Assembly: GCA_021819635.1 (NCBI GenBank)
Contig: JAKAQQ010000048.1
Coordinates: 1 to 6,405, forward strand
Length of the DNA: 6,405 bases
From: Pseudomonadota bacterium
GTDB lineage: Bacteria; Pseudomonadota; Gammaproteobacteria; JAKAQQ01
Direction of reading: 5' to 3'
The notes beneath the pieces were generated by a model that saw only the letters and a list, made by a program, of their open reading frames with translations, did no database searches and was not told where the DNA came from. The position numbers were made by a program, and so were the translations under genes. Below, in pieces: positions 1 to 5,128 of the stretch. Within the stretch, counting starts at the first letter, position 1; every line of letters begins with the position of its first letter.

Positions 1-29
1 TGGTCCCGTGAACGGACGAGGCCCCACCG

Positions 30-35
30 TATAAT
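30..35 (+). promoter_or_regulatory. Probable -10 element for the small membrane protein gene
   Basis: A perfect TATAAT hexamer lies in otherwise GC-rich sequence. Transcription would begin near position 42, leaving a leader of about 60 bases before the ATG at 101. No good -35 is visible: at 16-17 base spacing the best matches (around 7-13) share only about half the consensus. The promoter may therefore be weak or activator-dependent. The -10 match is seen directly; its use is inferred. Confidence 0.5.
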
Positions 36-80
36 CCAAGCGGTTGTGCCGCGTTCCGTCGGCGCTCCATTTCTGCACCG

Positions 81-93
81 ACTCCAAAGGAGT
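81..93 (+). promoter_or_regulatory. Ribosome binding site inside a mini-hairpin
   Basis: ACTCC, AAA, GGAGT form a perfect five-base-pair stem with a three-base loop. The 3' arm is the Shine-Dalgarno sequence (AAAGGAGT) located eight bases before the ATG at 101. This site decides the start: the upstream in-frame TTG at 44 has no comparable site. Whether the small stem really restrains translation is uncertain. Confidence 0.55.
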
Positions 94-100
94 GCCGTCC

Positions 101-535
101 ATGTCCGCCCTTCCTCCCTCTCCCACAGAGATTCCCCCCCTCACCGTTCCGCGGGAAGCCGTCCAGCGTTTCGCTTCCATTCTTCAAGGCGGCCGGTTCT
201 GGATGCTGGTGCTCGGTTGGGTGACTCTTGTGGTGGGTATCTTGGACGCGTTGACCCTCGTGGGTCTTGTGTTTGCGTGGCTTCCCATCTGGATGGGGGC
301 CGTCGTTCTCAAGGCGGCGGGCCGGATCGCCGAGGCCGAACGCACCGGAGAGGCCGCGGCCCTCGCCGAGGCTCTGGCCAAGATCCGGCTCTATTTCGTC
401 ATGACCGGCGTGATGCTCTTCGTCGGAATTGTCCTGTGGTTGGTCGGGTTCCTCTTCTTCGCATCCTTTTTGGGCGCGATGATGGCCGCGGCGCTGCACC
501 ACGGGTCGGCCGTCATGCCCCTGCACCACTTCTGA
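101..535 (+). CDS. Small integral membrane protein, DUF5362-like
   Basis: The gene encodes a 144-residue protein of unknown function. A Pro-rich N-terminus (residues 1-17) is followed by a hydrophobic hairpin at about 33-56 and 56-70, a charged Ala/Glu-rich linker (71-96) that looks helical, and a second long hydrophobic block at about 97-132. The C-terminus is short and His-rich (HHGSAVMPLHHF). The order of hydrophobic hairpin, amphipathic linker and second hydrophobic block resembles the DUF5362 family of small bacterial membrane proteins; I recognise it by pattern only. The ATG at 101 was chosen because AAAGGAGT lies eight bases upstream and a TATAAT sits at 30-35; starting further upstream would add a non-membrane tail without a ribosome binding site. 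A run of seven C falls in codons 12-14. The last 23 bases overlap the convergent prmC tail. No partner gene on the same strand is visible. Confidence 0.75.
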   Translation: MSALPPSPTEIPPLTVPREAVQRFASILQGGRFWMLVLGWVTLVVGILDALTLVGLVFAWLPIWMGAVVLKAAGRIAEAERTGEAAALAEALAKIRLYFVMTGVMLFVGIVLWLVGFLFFASFLGAMMAAALHHGSAVMPLHHF

Positions 536-1433
536 GGCGTCCGGAGCGAGCGGTCCGGCGGGCGGCGGTTCCGACGGGCATCCCGCCGGGATCGCGGATC
601 GTCCGGAGCGAGGTGAACCCGCACGCGCGCAGGCGGGCCGCGAGGGGCGCCGACTGGTCCGGGGCGTGCTCGAGAAGAAGCCAGCCCCCCGGCTCAAGGT
701 GCGCGGGGCTGTGCGTGACGATCACCCCCAGATCCTCGATCCCCCGGTTTCCGGCCACGAGGGCGCTCTTCGGCTCGCGCCGCAGGCCGTCGCCCGCGAG
801 GGCGGGCGCGTCGGCCGCCAGGTACGGAGGGTTGGCGACGACGAGCGCGAAGCGTCGGCCCGGGGGAATCGCGGAGAACCAGTTCCCTTGCCTCAGGACG
901 AGGCGTCGGCCCGCCCGGCGGGCGTTTTCCGCCGCGAGCGCGAGAGCCTCGCCCGCGCGGTCCGTGGCCCAGATATCGGCCTCGGGGAAAAGCGTCCCGA
1001 GGGCGAGGGCGAGGGCGCCGCTCCCGGTGCCGAGGTCGAGGAAACGGGCCCGGGTCTCGGGTGCAAACAGCCGCTCCGCGAAGACGACGAGGGCTTCGGT
1101 CTCCGGCCGCGGGACGAGCACGCCGGGCCGGACCGCAAGCCGGAGCGTCCAGAACTCCTTGCGCCCGAGGAGATAGGCCATGGGCTCGCCGGAAAGACGC
1201 CGGTGGAGGAGCTTGCGCCAGCGGCGGAGAGCCGTCTCGGGGAGAAGTGCCGAGGGGGAGAGCCGCCAGAGCGCGCTGCGCTCCAACCCGAGCGCGTGCG
1301 CCAGGAGGATTTCGCATTCGAGGCGTGGCGCCGACAGACCGCCGTGGGCGAGGCGGTGTTCCCCTTCGGTCAGCAGCGAGGCAAGGGTGCGGGAGGCGGC
1401 GGACGGGGGCGGAGGGGGGTCTGTTAGAATCAC
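513..1433 (-). CDS. prmC: Peptide chain release factor N5-glutamine methyltransferase PrmC (HemK)
   Basis: PrmC uses S-adenosylmethionine to methylate the glutamine of the GGQ motif in release factors RF1 and RF2 in the cytoplasm, which speeds termination. The 306-residue protein shows the whole family pattern: a helical N-terminal substrate-recognition domain (about 15-90) with GEPMAYLLGRKEFW at 82-95, VPRPETE at 107-113, the methyl-donor loop DLGTGSG at 133-139, and the catalytic NPPY at 201-204, where the target glutamine docks. E. coli PrmC is 277 residues; the excess here is a Pro-rich N-terminus (five consecutive prolines, residues 6-10) and a basic Arg/Ala/Gly tail after about residue 292. 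The start is a GTG with no obvious Shine-Dalgarno site, and the family alignment needs a start close to this point. PrmC often follows prfA, but here it stands alone, divergent from the transsulfuration operon by about 29 bases and convergent with the small membrane protein gene, which it overlaps. Confidence 0.95.
   Translation of the reverse strand: MILTDPPPPPSAASRTLASLLTEGEHRLAHGGLSAPRLECEILLAHALGLERSALWRLSPSALLPETALRRWRKLLHRRLSGEPMAYLLGRKEFWTLRLAVRPGVLVPRPETEALVVFAERLFAPETRARFLDLGTGSGALALALGTLFPEADIWATDRAGEALALAAENARRAGRRLVLRQGNWFSAIPPGRRFALVVANPPYLAADAPALAGDGLRREPKSALVAGNRGIEDLGVIVTHSPAHLEPGGWLLLEHAPDQSAPLAARLRACGFTSLRTIRDPGGMPVGTAARRTARSGRLRSGAGA
1425..1430 (+). promoter_or_regulatory. 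Candidate -10 for the transsulfuration operon
   Basis: TAGAAT matches the sigma70 -10 consensus at five of six positions and lies inside prmC codons 2-3. It would place transcription start near 1437, about 26 bases before the chosen GTG at 1463. The surrounding sequence is almost entirely G and C, so the element stands out, but no convincing -35 exists at 16-18 bases upstream. Confidence 0.35.
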
Positions 1434-1439
1434 CCACAG

Positions 1440-1445
1440 ATTATC
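1440..1445 (-). promoter_or_regulatory. Candidate -10 for prmC
   Basis: On the minus strand this reads GATAAT, five of six matches to the consensus. With normal spacing, transcription would begin at about 1433, which is the first base of the prmC GTG codon. That would make the mRNA leaderless and would fit the missing Shine-Dalgarno site. The -35 region (CGCCAC around 1463-1468) is poor, so this is tentative. Confidence 0.35.
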
Positions 1446-1449
1446 GCGT

Positions 1450-1453
1450 GGAG
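1450..1453 (+). promoter_or_regulatory. Shine-Dalgarno site supporting the GTG start at 1463
   Basis: GGAG lies nine bases before the GTG at 1463, which would begin a protein with Met-Ala-Arg-Tyr. The alternative in-frame GTG at 1448 has only AT-rich sequence and no GA-rich site before it. The cystathionine beta-synthase family usually begins a few residues before the LIGRTP-type motif, which fits 1463. Confidence 0.5.
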
Positions 1454-1462
1454 AACCGTCGG

Positions 1463-2860
1463 GTGGCGAGGTACACGAGCCTGCTCGAACTCATTGGTCG
1501 CACGCCGGTGCTCGCGCTCCACGGGTTCGACACCGGAGCGGGTCGGGTCTTCCTCAAGCTCGAGTCCTCCAATCCCGGCGGGTCCATCAAGGACCGCATC
1601 GCGCTTCACATGATCGAAGGCGCGGAACGCCGCGGGCACCTTCGCCCGGGGGGCTGGATCGTCGAGGCGACGGCGGGCAACACCGGGATTGCCTTGGCCT
1701 TGGTTGCCCAGCTGCGCGGCTACCGCCTCCTCCTGGTGGTTCCCGACAAGATGAGCGGCGAGAAGATCGCCCAACTGCGGGCGATGGGGGCCGAGGTCGT
1801 GCTCACCCGTTCGGACGTCACCCGCGGGCATCCCGACTATTACCTGGATCTGGCGAAGCGGCTCGCGACCGAGCGCGGGGGCTTTTTCATCGACCAGTTC
1901 GGCAACCCCGACAACCCCGCCGCCCACGAGGCCTCGACCGGTCCGGAGATCTGGGAGGAGTTTGGCACCGAGCTCGACGTCCTCGTGGTCGGAGCCGGCA
2001 CGAGCGGAACGCTTACCGGCCTCGGCCGCTACCTCAAGGCCCGTCACCCCCGGTTGCGCATCGTCCTGGCCGATCCCGAGGGGTCGGTCCTGGCCGGCTA
2101 CCACCGCAGCGGGCGCGTGGGGCCTTCGGGCCGCTGGCTCGTCGAGGGCATCGGGGAGGACTACCTCCCGTCGATCGGCGACTTCTCCCTCGTCGACGAG
2201 GTGGTCACGGTCGGGGACGCGGAGGCGTTTCGCACCGCCCGGGAACTTCTCCGGCGGACGGGGGTGGCGGCCGGGTCTTCGACAGGGGTGCTGCTGGCCG
2301 CCGCGCTCCATCAGGCCCGCACGACCCCCCGCCCTTCGACCGTTCTCACCTTCGTCTGCGATCAGGGTACCCGCTACCTCACCCGTGTGTACGACCCCCG
2401 TTGGCTTGCGCGCCATGGCCTCGACGAGCGGCCCGATCACGGCGATCTCAGGGATTTCCTCCCCGCCGACGACCTCGTCGCTTCCGCGGGCTGGGTGGAC
2501 ACCGACACCGCGGGAGAGGCCGCTCTCAAGCGCATGCGCGATCTTCGTCTTGACACCCTCCTCGTGCGCCCGGGCGCGGGAGCGCGGGCGGGCCTTCTCC
2601 TCGAGGAAGATCTCCTCCGGCTCGCGACCGCCGGGCCCGAGGGGCTCGGGGCACCCGTGGCTTCCGTCGTCCGGCGCGATTCGCCCGAGCTTGCGGTGAC
2701 CGACACGGAAGCTTCGCTTCTGGCGCTCGTCGCCGCCGCGCCGGCGGTCGTTCTGATCGATCCGGCTTCGGGCCGCGCGCTTGGCGCGGCCACACGGACC
2801 AGCGTGCTCGACCGTCTTGAGCGCCGCCGCCGGATCGGGGCCCGGAGCGTGGGTCGGTGA
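1463..2860 (+). CDS. Cystathionine beta-synthase with C-terminal CBS-domain pair
   Basis: This 465-residue fold-type II PLP enzyme should condense serine (or an activated serine) with homocysteine to give cystathionine, the first step of reverse transsulfuration. The catalytic domain spans about 1-320: LIGRTP at 10-15, the PLP lysine Lys43 in SNPGGSIKDR, the substrate loop EATAGNTG at 68-75, the phosphate loop GAGTSGTLTG at 177-186, DPEGS at 204-208, and the ring-nitrogen serine in the GSSTG segment at 271-275. DPEGS and the C-terminal extension favour cystathionine beta-synthase over plain cysteine synthase. Residues about 331-455 form two divergent CBS motifs (EEDLLRLA at 381-388; TRTSVL at 444-449). 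No haem-binding N-terminal region is present, unlike animal enzymes. The usual serine of the TSGNT loop is alanine here. The start is most likely GTG 1463; GTG 1448 is the alternative and adds five residues. The stop overlaps the next gene by four bases. An O-acetylserine-using activity cannot be excluded. Confidence 0.88.
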   Translation: MARYTSLLELIGRTPVLALHGFDTGAGRVFLKLESSNPGGSIKDRIALHMIEGAERRGHLRPGGWIVEATAGNTGIALALVAQLRGYRLLLVVPDKMSGEKIAQLRAMGAEVVLTRSDVTRGHPDYYLDLAKRLATERGGFFIDQFGNPDNPAAHEASTGPEIWEEFGTELDVLVVGAGTSGTLTGLGRYLKARHPRLRIVLADPEGSVLAGYHRSGRVGPSGRWLVEGIGEDYLPSIGDFSLVDEVVTVGDAEAFRTARELLRRTGVAAGSSTGVLLAAALHQARTTPRPSTVLTFVCDQGTRYLTRVYDPRWLARHGLDERPDHGDLRDFLPADDLVASAGWVDTDTAGEAALKRMRDLRLDTLLVRPGAGARAGLLLEEDLLRLATAGPEGLGAPVASVVRRDSPELAVTDTEASLLALVAAAPAVVLIDPASGRALGAATRTSVLDRLERRRRIGARSVGR

Positions 2861-4041
2861 GCGGTCGCGACACGCCTCCCCCTCCGGACACGGGGTTCTC
2901 CACCCGGGCCGTTCACGCCGGTCAGGAACCGGACCCCCTCACCGGGGCGGTGATGACGCCGATCTACGCCACCTCTACCTACGCCCAGATTCGCCCGGCG
3001 GAGCACCGCGGGTACGAATACGCCCGCACCGGGAACCCCACGCGCGGCGCCTACGAGCGCTGCCTCGCCGCCCTCGAGGGCGGGCGTGGTGCGGTCGCGT
3101 TCGCCTCCGGCATGGCGGCCATCGCGGCCGTGGTCGATCTCCTGGATCGCGACAGCCGCATTCTTGCGGTCGACGATCTCTACGGCGGGACGAGCCGGCT
3201 TTTCGACCGCGTCCGGGCCCGCACGTCCGGGCTCGCGGTGGACTACACGCCCCTCGCGGGCGAGGACCCCGGGGTTCTCCTCCGCCCGAACACCCGTCTT
3301 CTCTGGATCGAGACGCCCACCAACCCGCTCCTCAAGCTGGTCGACCTCCGCCGCTGGATCTCCTGGGCGCACGACCGTGGTCTTCTCGTGGCCGTGGACA
3401 ACACCTTTGCCACGCCCTGGGTGCAGACCCCCCTCGCGCTTGGCGCCGATCTTGTCGTCCACTCCGTGACGAAGTACCTCAACGGGCATTCGGATCTCGT
3501 GGGCGGGGTGGTGGCGGTGTCGCCCGCGCGCGCGGACCTTGAAGAGCACCTGCGTTATCTCCAGAACGCCGTGGGCGCGGTTCCCAGCCCCTTCGACTCT
3601 TTCCTTGTGCTTCGGGGGCTCAAGACACTTGCCGTGCGCATGGAGCGCCACACGGCCCAGGCCTTCGCCCTCGCCCGTTGGCTTGAGACCCGCCCGGAGG
3701 TCGCCCGCGTCCTCTATCCGGGGCTCCCCTCGCACCCGGACCACGCCCTTGCCCGGCGGCAAATGCGCGCCTACGGCGGGATGATTACCTTCGTCCTCCG
3801 CGGCGGCGGCGAGGCCGCCCGCGCGTTCCTTGGGAACCTCCGTCTCGTCACGCTGGCGGAAAGCCTCGGAGGGGTCGAAAGCCTGGCCGAGCATCCGGCC
3901 ACGATGACGCACGCCGCGCTGGATCCCGAGCGCCGTCGGGCTCTCGGAATCGACGACGGTCTCGTCCGACTCTCCGTCGGGATCGAGGATCTCGAAGATC
4001 TCCGCGCGGATCTCGAGCATGCCTTTTCGGCCACCCGTTGA
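2857..4041 (+). CDS. Cystathionine gamma-lyase (Cys/Met metabolism PLP enzyme)
   Basis: This 394-residue fold-type I PLP enzyme should cleave cystathionine to cysteine, 2-oxobutyrate and ammonia, completing the route begun by its neighbour. Family residues are all visible: YEYARTGNPT at 53-62 (Tyr55 and Arg57 reach the PLP phosphate of the adjacent subunit), SGMAAI at 84-89, the stacking Tyr109 in LYGGT, Asp181 in DNTFATP, the PLP lysine Lys206 in SVTKYLNGHSD, and ESLGGVESL at 335-343. Glu335 aligns with human cystathionine gamma-lyase Glu339, where beta-lyases usually carry tyrosine, so a beta-lyase is unlikely. Cystathionine gamma-synthase and O-acylhomoserine sulfhydrylase relatives share most of these residues; the upstream cystathionine beta-synthase is the main argument for the lyase. 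The GTG start overlaps the preceding TGA (GTGA), implying translational coupling and matched synthesis of the two enzymes. Length is normal for the family and nothing is missing. Confidence 0.88.
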   Translation: MSGRDTPPPPDTGFSTRAVHAGQEPDPLTGAVMTPIYATSTYAQIRPAEHRGYEYARTGNPTRGAYERCLAALEGGRGAVAFASGMAAIAAVVDLLDRDSRILAVDDLYGGTSRLFDRVRARTSGLAVDYTPLAGEDPGVLLRPNTRLLWIETPTNPLLKLVDLRRWISWAHDRGLLVAVDNTFATPWVQTPLALGADLVVHSVTKYLNGHSDLVGGVVAVSPARADLEEHLRYLQNAVGAVPSPFDSFLVLRGLKTLAVRMERHTAQAFALARWLETRPEVARVLYPGLPSHPDHALARRQMRAYGGMITFVLRGGGEAARAFLGNLRLVTLAESLGGVESLAEHPATMTHAALDPERRRALGIDDGLVRLSVGIEDLEDLRADLEHAFSATR

Positions 4042-4061
4042 TGTTGTGTCTGCGCCCGACC

Positions 4062-4066
4062 GGAGG
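4062..4066 (+). promoter_or_regulatory. Shine-Dalgarno site of the SseB-like gene
   Basis: GGAGG lies five bases before the ATG at 4072. It lies in a 30-base gap after the lyase stop codon that contains no promoter-like or terminator-like element, supporting cotranscription. Confidence 0.6.
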
Positions 4067-4071
4067 CTTCC

Positions 4072-4569
4072 ATGACCGATGAGCGTGTTCCCGCCCCCGA
4101 AGCCGACTTTGACAGCCGGACCGAGATCGACTACCTCCTGGCGGGCCTCCCGCAGAAGCAAGTTTCGATTGTGACCCTCTACCAGGCGCTCGTCCGTGCC
4201 GAGGTGGAACTCGTGGTTCGACGGGCGGAGGGGGAGGGGGATCGGCGCGAGGGGCTCGTCCTCTCCGACCTTCGCTACGGGCGTCTCGCGGCCCTCTTCA
4301 CCGAGCCCGGTCTTGCCGGGCGCTGGGTCGAGCAACTCGCCCCCGCGGCGCACGAAATCCTTCCCCGGCTTGGGGGCGAGGTGATCGCGGTTCTGGCTCC
4401 CGACGTGGGTCTCTGGCTCAACCCCGAAGGGCGACGCGGCTGCCGGATTGTGTCCACCGCCCTCCAGCGCCTGCGGGAGGATTTCGGGATCCACCTGCCG
4501 GAGTCCCGTGACGGAACGCCGGCGTCACCCGGTTCGATCGCCTCCACCCTTCCTCCCGGCCGCGCCTGA
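4072..4569 (+). CDS. SseB-like N-terminal-domain protein, third gene of the transsulfuration operon
   Basis: This is a 165-residue soluble protein with no signal peptide or membrane segment. Residues about 15-140 resemble the SseB N-terminal domain. The helical start (TEIDYLLAGLPQKQ, 17-30) is followed by a segment with strand-like character (VELVVRR, 45-51; LVLSDLRYGRLAALF, 62-76), a helix around 83-98, and a family-like ending VGLWLNPEGRRGC at 112-124, where a short strand leads into an Asn-Pro-x-Gly turn and a final helix. The C-terminal 25 residues are Ser/Pro-rich and probably disordered. SseB was named for enhanced serine sensitivity in E. coli, and the biochemical role of the domain is not settled. 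Its place directly behind two enzymes of serine/homocysteine/cysteine metabolism is therefore suggestive, but it is only context. The ATG is backed by GGAGG five bases upstream. The family call rests on pattern and could be wrong; if so, it is a hypothetical protein cotranscribed with the transsulfuration genes. Confidence 0.65.
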   Translation: MTDERVPAPEADFDSRTEIDYLLAGLPQKQVSIVTLYQALVRAEVELVVRRAEGEGDRREGLVLSDLRYGRLAALFTEPGLAGRWVEQLAPAAHEILPRLGGEVIAVLAPDVGLWLNPEGRRGCRIVSTALQRLREDFGIHLPESRDGTPASPGSIASTLPPGRA

Positions 4570-4591
4570 TTGTTCGGGAAGAGACAGGCAC

Positions 4592-4620
4592 AAAAAAACC
4601 CCGCCTGGACAGGCGGGGTT
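4592..4620 (-). terminator. Intrinsic terminator of the lipoprotein gene
   Basis: A perfect ten-base-pair stem (AACCCCGCCT with AGGCGGGGTT, four-base loop at 4607-4610) is flanked on the left by A residues, so the minus-strand transcript has the stem followed by a seven-T run. This is a textbook terminator for leftward transcription, ending the lipoprotein transcript about 130 bases after its stop. Read rightward, the stem is followed by TTCAAG, so it would be at best a weak terminator for the transsulfuration operon. The 4621-4751 stretch between terminator and stop shows no gene, only a weak five-base-pair hairpin at 4711-4725. Confidence 0.85.
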
Positions 4621-4751
4621 CAAGCGTGTGCGGCGCTCACGCCACCGACCACGAGGGTAACGTCGGGAGACGCGAAAAAACGCCCCCTCTCTTCCTCCAC
4701 GCCGTCAGTGCCCGATTTTCTCGGGGCCTGTCGATATTTTGTAGGGCCGAA

Positions 4752-4982
4752 TCAGCTCTTGGAGCCGGTCGAGGTCTTGCCCGCGGTCTTCGCCATCTTG
4801 GTCATGGCCTTGGGGGCCTTCATGACCGTGCTGGCCTTGGGGGCGGGCATCGTCGTGGTCGTGCTCTTCATGGACGTAGTCGTGGACTTCATGGTCGTGC
4901 TCTTCGGAGCCTGGCTTTTGCTGCCACAGGCCGCCAAGGCGAGAACCATGACCCCCGCCGCGAGCAGAGCTGCCTTTTTCAT
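4752..4982 (-). CDS. Small polycationic Lys/Thr/Ser/Met-repeat lipoprotein
   Basis: This 76-residue secreted lipoprotein matches no family I know. Residues 1-18 are a lipoprotein signal peptide (MKK, then a hydrophobic Ala/Leu/Val core), ending in the lipobox LAAC with lipidated Cys19. The mature chain of 58 residues has 11 Lys and no Asp, Glu, Arg, His or aromatic residue; about 14 Thr, 10 Ser and 6 Met make up most of the rest. Tandem units are clear: KSTTM (27-31), KSTTTSM (32-38), KSTTTTM (39-45), followed by looser Ala/Pro/Lys/Met units to the end. Gly20 and Ser21 after Cys19 do not signal inner-membrane retention by the Asp+2 rule, so outer-membrane or surface placement is plausible in a diderm. 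AGGAGG eight bases upstream, a good promoter and a strong terminator show an independently expressed gene, not a chance open frame. Possible roles (binding anionic envelope polymers, metal handling through Met, structural spacer) are speculation. Confidence 0.85.
   Translation of the reverse strand: MKKAALLAAGVMVLALAACGSKSQAPKSTTMKSTTTSMKSTTTTMPAPKASTVMKAPKAMTKMAKTAGKTSTGSKS
4856..4905. repeat. Direct repeat within the lipoprotein gene
   Basis: The 14-base sequence TGGTCGTGCTCTTC occurs at 4856-4869 and again at 4892-4905, exactly 36 bases (12 codons) apart. It encodes the Lys-Ser-Thr-Thr core of two repeat units, so the protein repeat is at least partly a recent DNA-level duplication and could vary in copy number. 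Confidence 0.7.
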
Positions 4983-4990
4983 CGTGATAT

Positions 4991-4996
4991 CCTCCT
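4991..4996 (-). promoter_or_regulatory. Strong Shine-Dalgarno site of the lipoprotein gene
   Basis: On the minus strand this is AGGAGG, eight bases before the ATG at 4982. It is the strongest ribosome binding site in the window and fixes the start. Confidence 0.85.
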
Positions 4997-5022
4997 AGGA
5001 AGAGGGGAAATAGGATGAATAC

Positions 5023-5051
5023 ATGATAGCCGACATTGCGCGCGAGGACAA
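5023..5051 (-). promoter_or_regulatory. Sigma70-type promoter of the lipoprotein gene
   Basis: Reading leftward, TTGTCC (5051-5046, four of six to consensus) is followed after exactly 17 bases by TATCAT (5028-5023, five of six). Transcription would start near 5016, giving a leader of about 34 bases that ends in the AGGAGG site. This is the best complete promoter in the window. Confidence 0.65.
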
Positions 5052-5065
5052 GACGAAGTTCGTCT
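5051..5065. promoter_or_regulatory. Palindrome abutting the lipoprotein promoter -35
   Basis: AGACGAA, G, TTCGTCT is a perfect seven-base inverted repeat with a single central base. It begins on the last base of the -35 element and extends upstream, the position expected for a dimeric activator or a repressor overlapping the -35. It also lies in the gap ahead of the rightward membrane protein gene and could serve both. The symmetry is seen; binding is inferred. Confidence 0.45.
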
Positions 5066-5113
5066 GTCACCGCGGGGTCACCGCCCCTTCCGGGCCTCGG
5101 CCGGGCTTGGGGC

Positions 5114-5118
5114 GGAGG
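5114..5118 (+). promoter_or_regulatory. Shine-Dalgarno site deciding the membrane protein start
   Basis: GGAGG lies ten bases before the ATG at 5129. This is slightly long spacing but the only good site. Starts further upstream (from 5036) would run through the lipoprotein promoter region and encode an Arg-rich, non-membrane stretch. Confidence 0.6.
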
Positions 5119-5128
5119 CCTCGCTGAA

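Noticed and set aside
666..1427. Plus-strand open frames across prmC
   Set aside because: They have low-complexity Arg/Gly/Glu-rich products and no family motif. The minus-strand frame carries all PrmC motifs including NPPY.
1061..1462. Upstream extension of the cystathionine beta-synthase frame to 1061
   Set aside because: It is open only by GC bias and overlaps prmC. The extension is Arg/Ala-rich, and family members begin just before the LIGRTP motif.
1450..1462. Riboswitch (S-adenosylmethionine type) ahead of the transsulfuration operon
   Set aside because: There are only about 29 bases between the divergent start codons, too short for any known riboswitch aptamer, and no terminator is present.
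2437..4494. A long open frame of 685 codons on the minus strand opposite the transsulfuration genes
   Set aside because: It mirrors codon structure of the opposite strand in GC-rich DNA. Its product is a Arg/Gly/Pro/His-rich mixture with no recognisable domain, while the plus strand encodes complete PLP enzymes.
4592..4620. The same hairpin as a true bidirectional terminator for the transsulfuration operon
   Set aside because: In the rightward direction the stem is followed by TTCAAG with no U-tract, so only leftward termination is well supported.
4711..4725. Small hairpin CCCGA-TTTTC-TCGGG as a second terminator
   Set aside because: It has only five base pairs and no T-run following on either strand. 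The ten-base-pair stem at 4597-4620 with a seven-T tract is far better.
4856..4905. Repeats at this locus as a CRISPR or mobile element remnant
   Set aside because: There are just two short in-frame copies 12 codons apart, fully explained by the Lys-Ser-Thr-Thr protein repeat.
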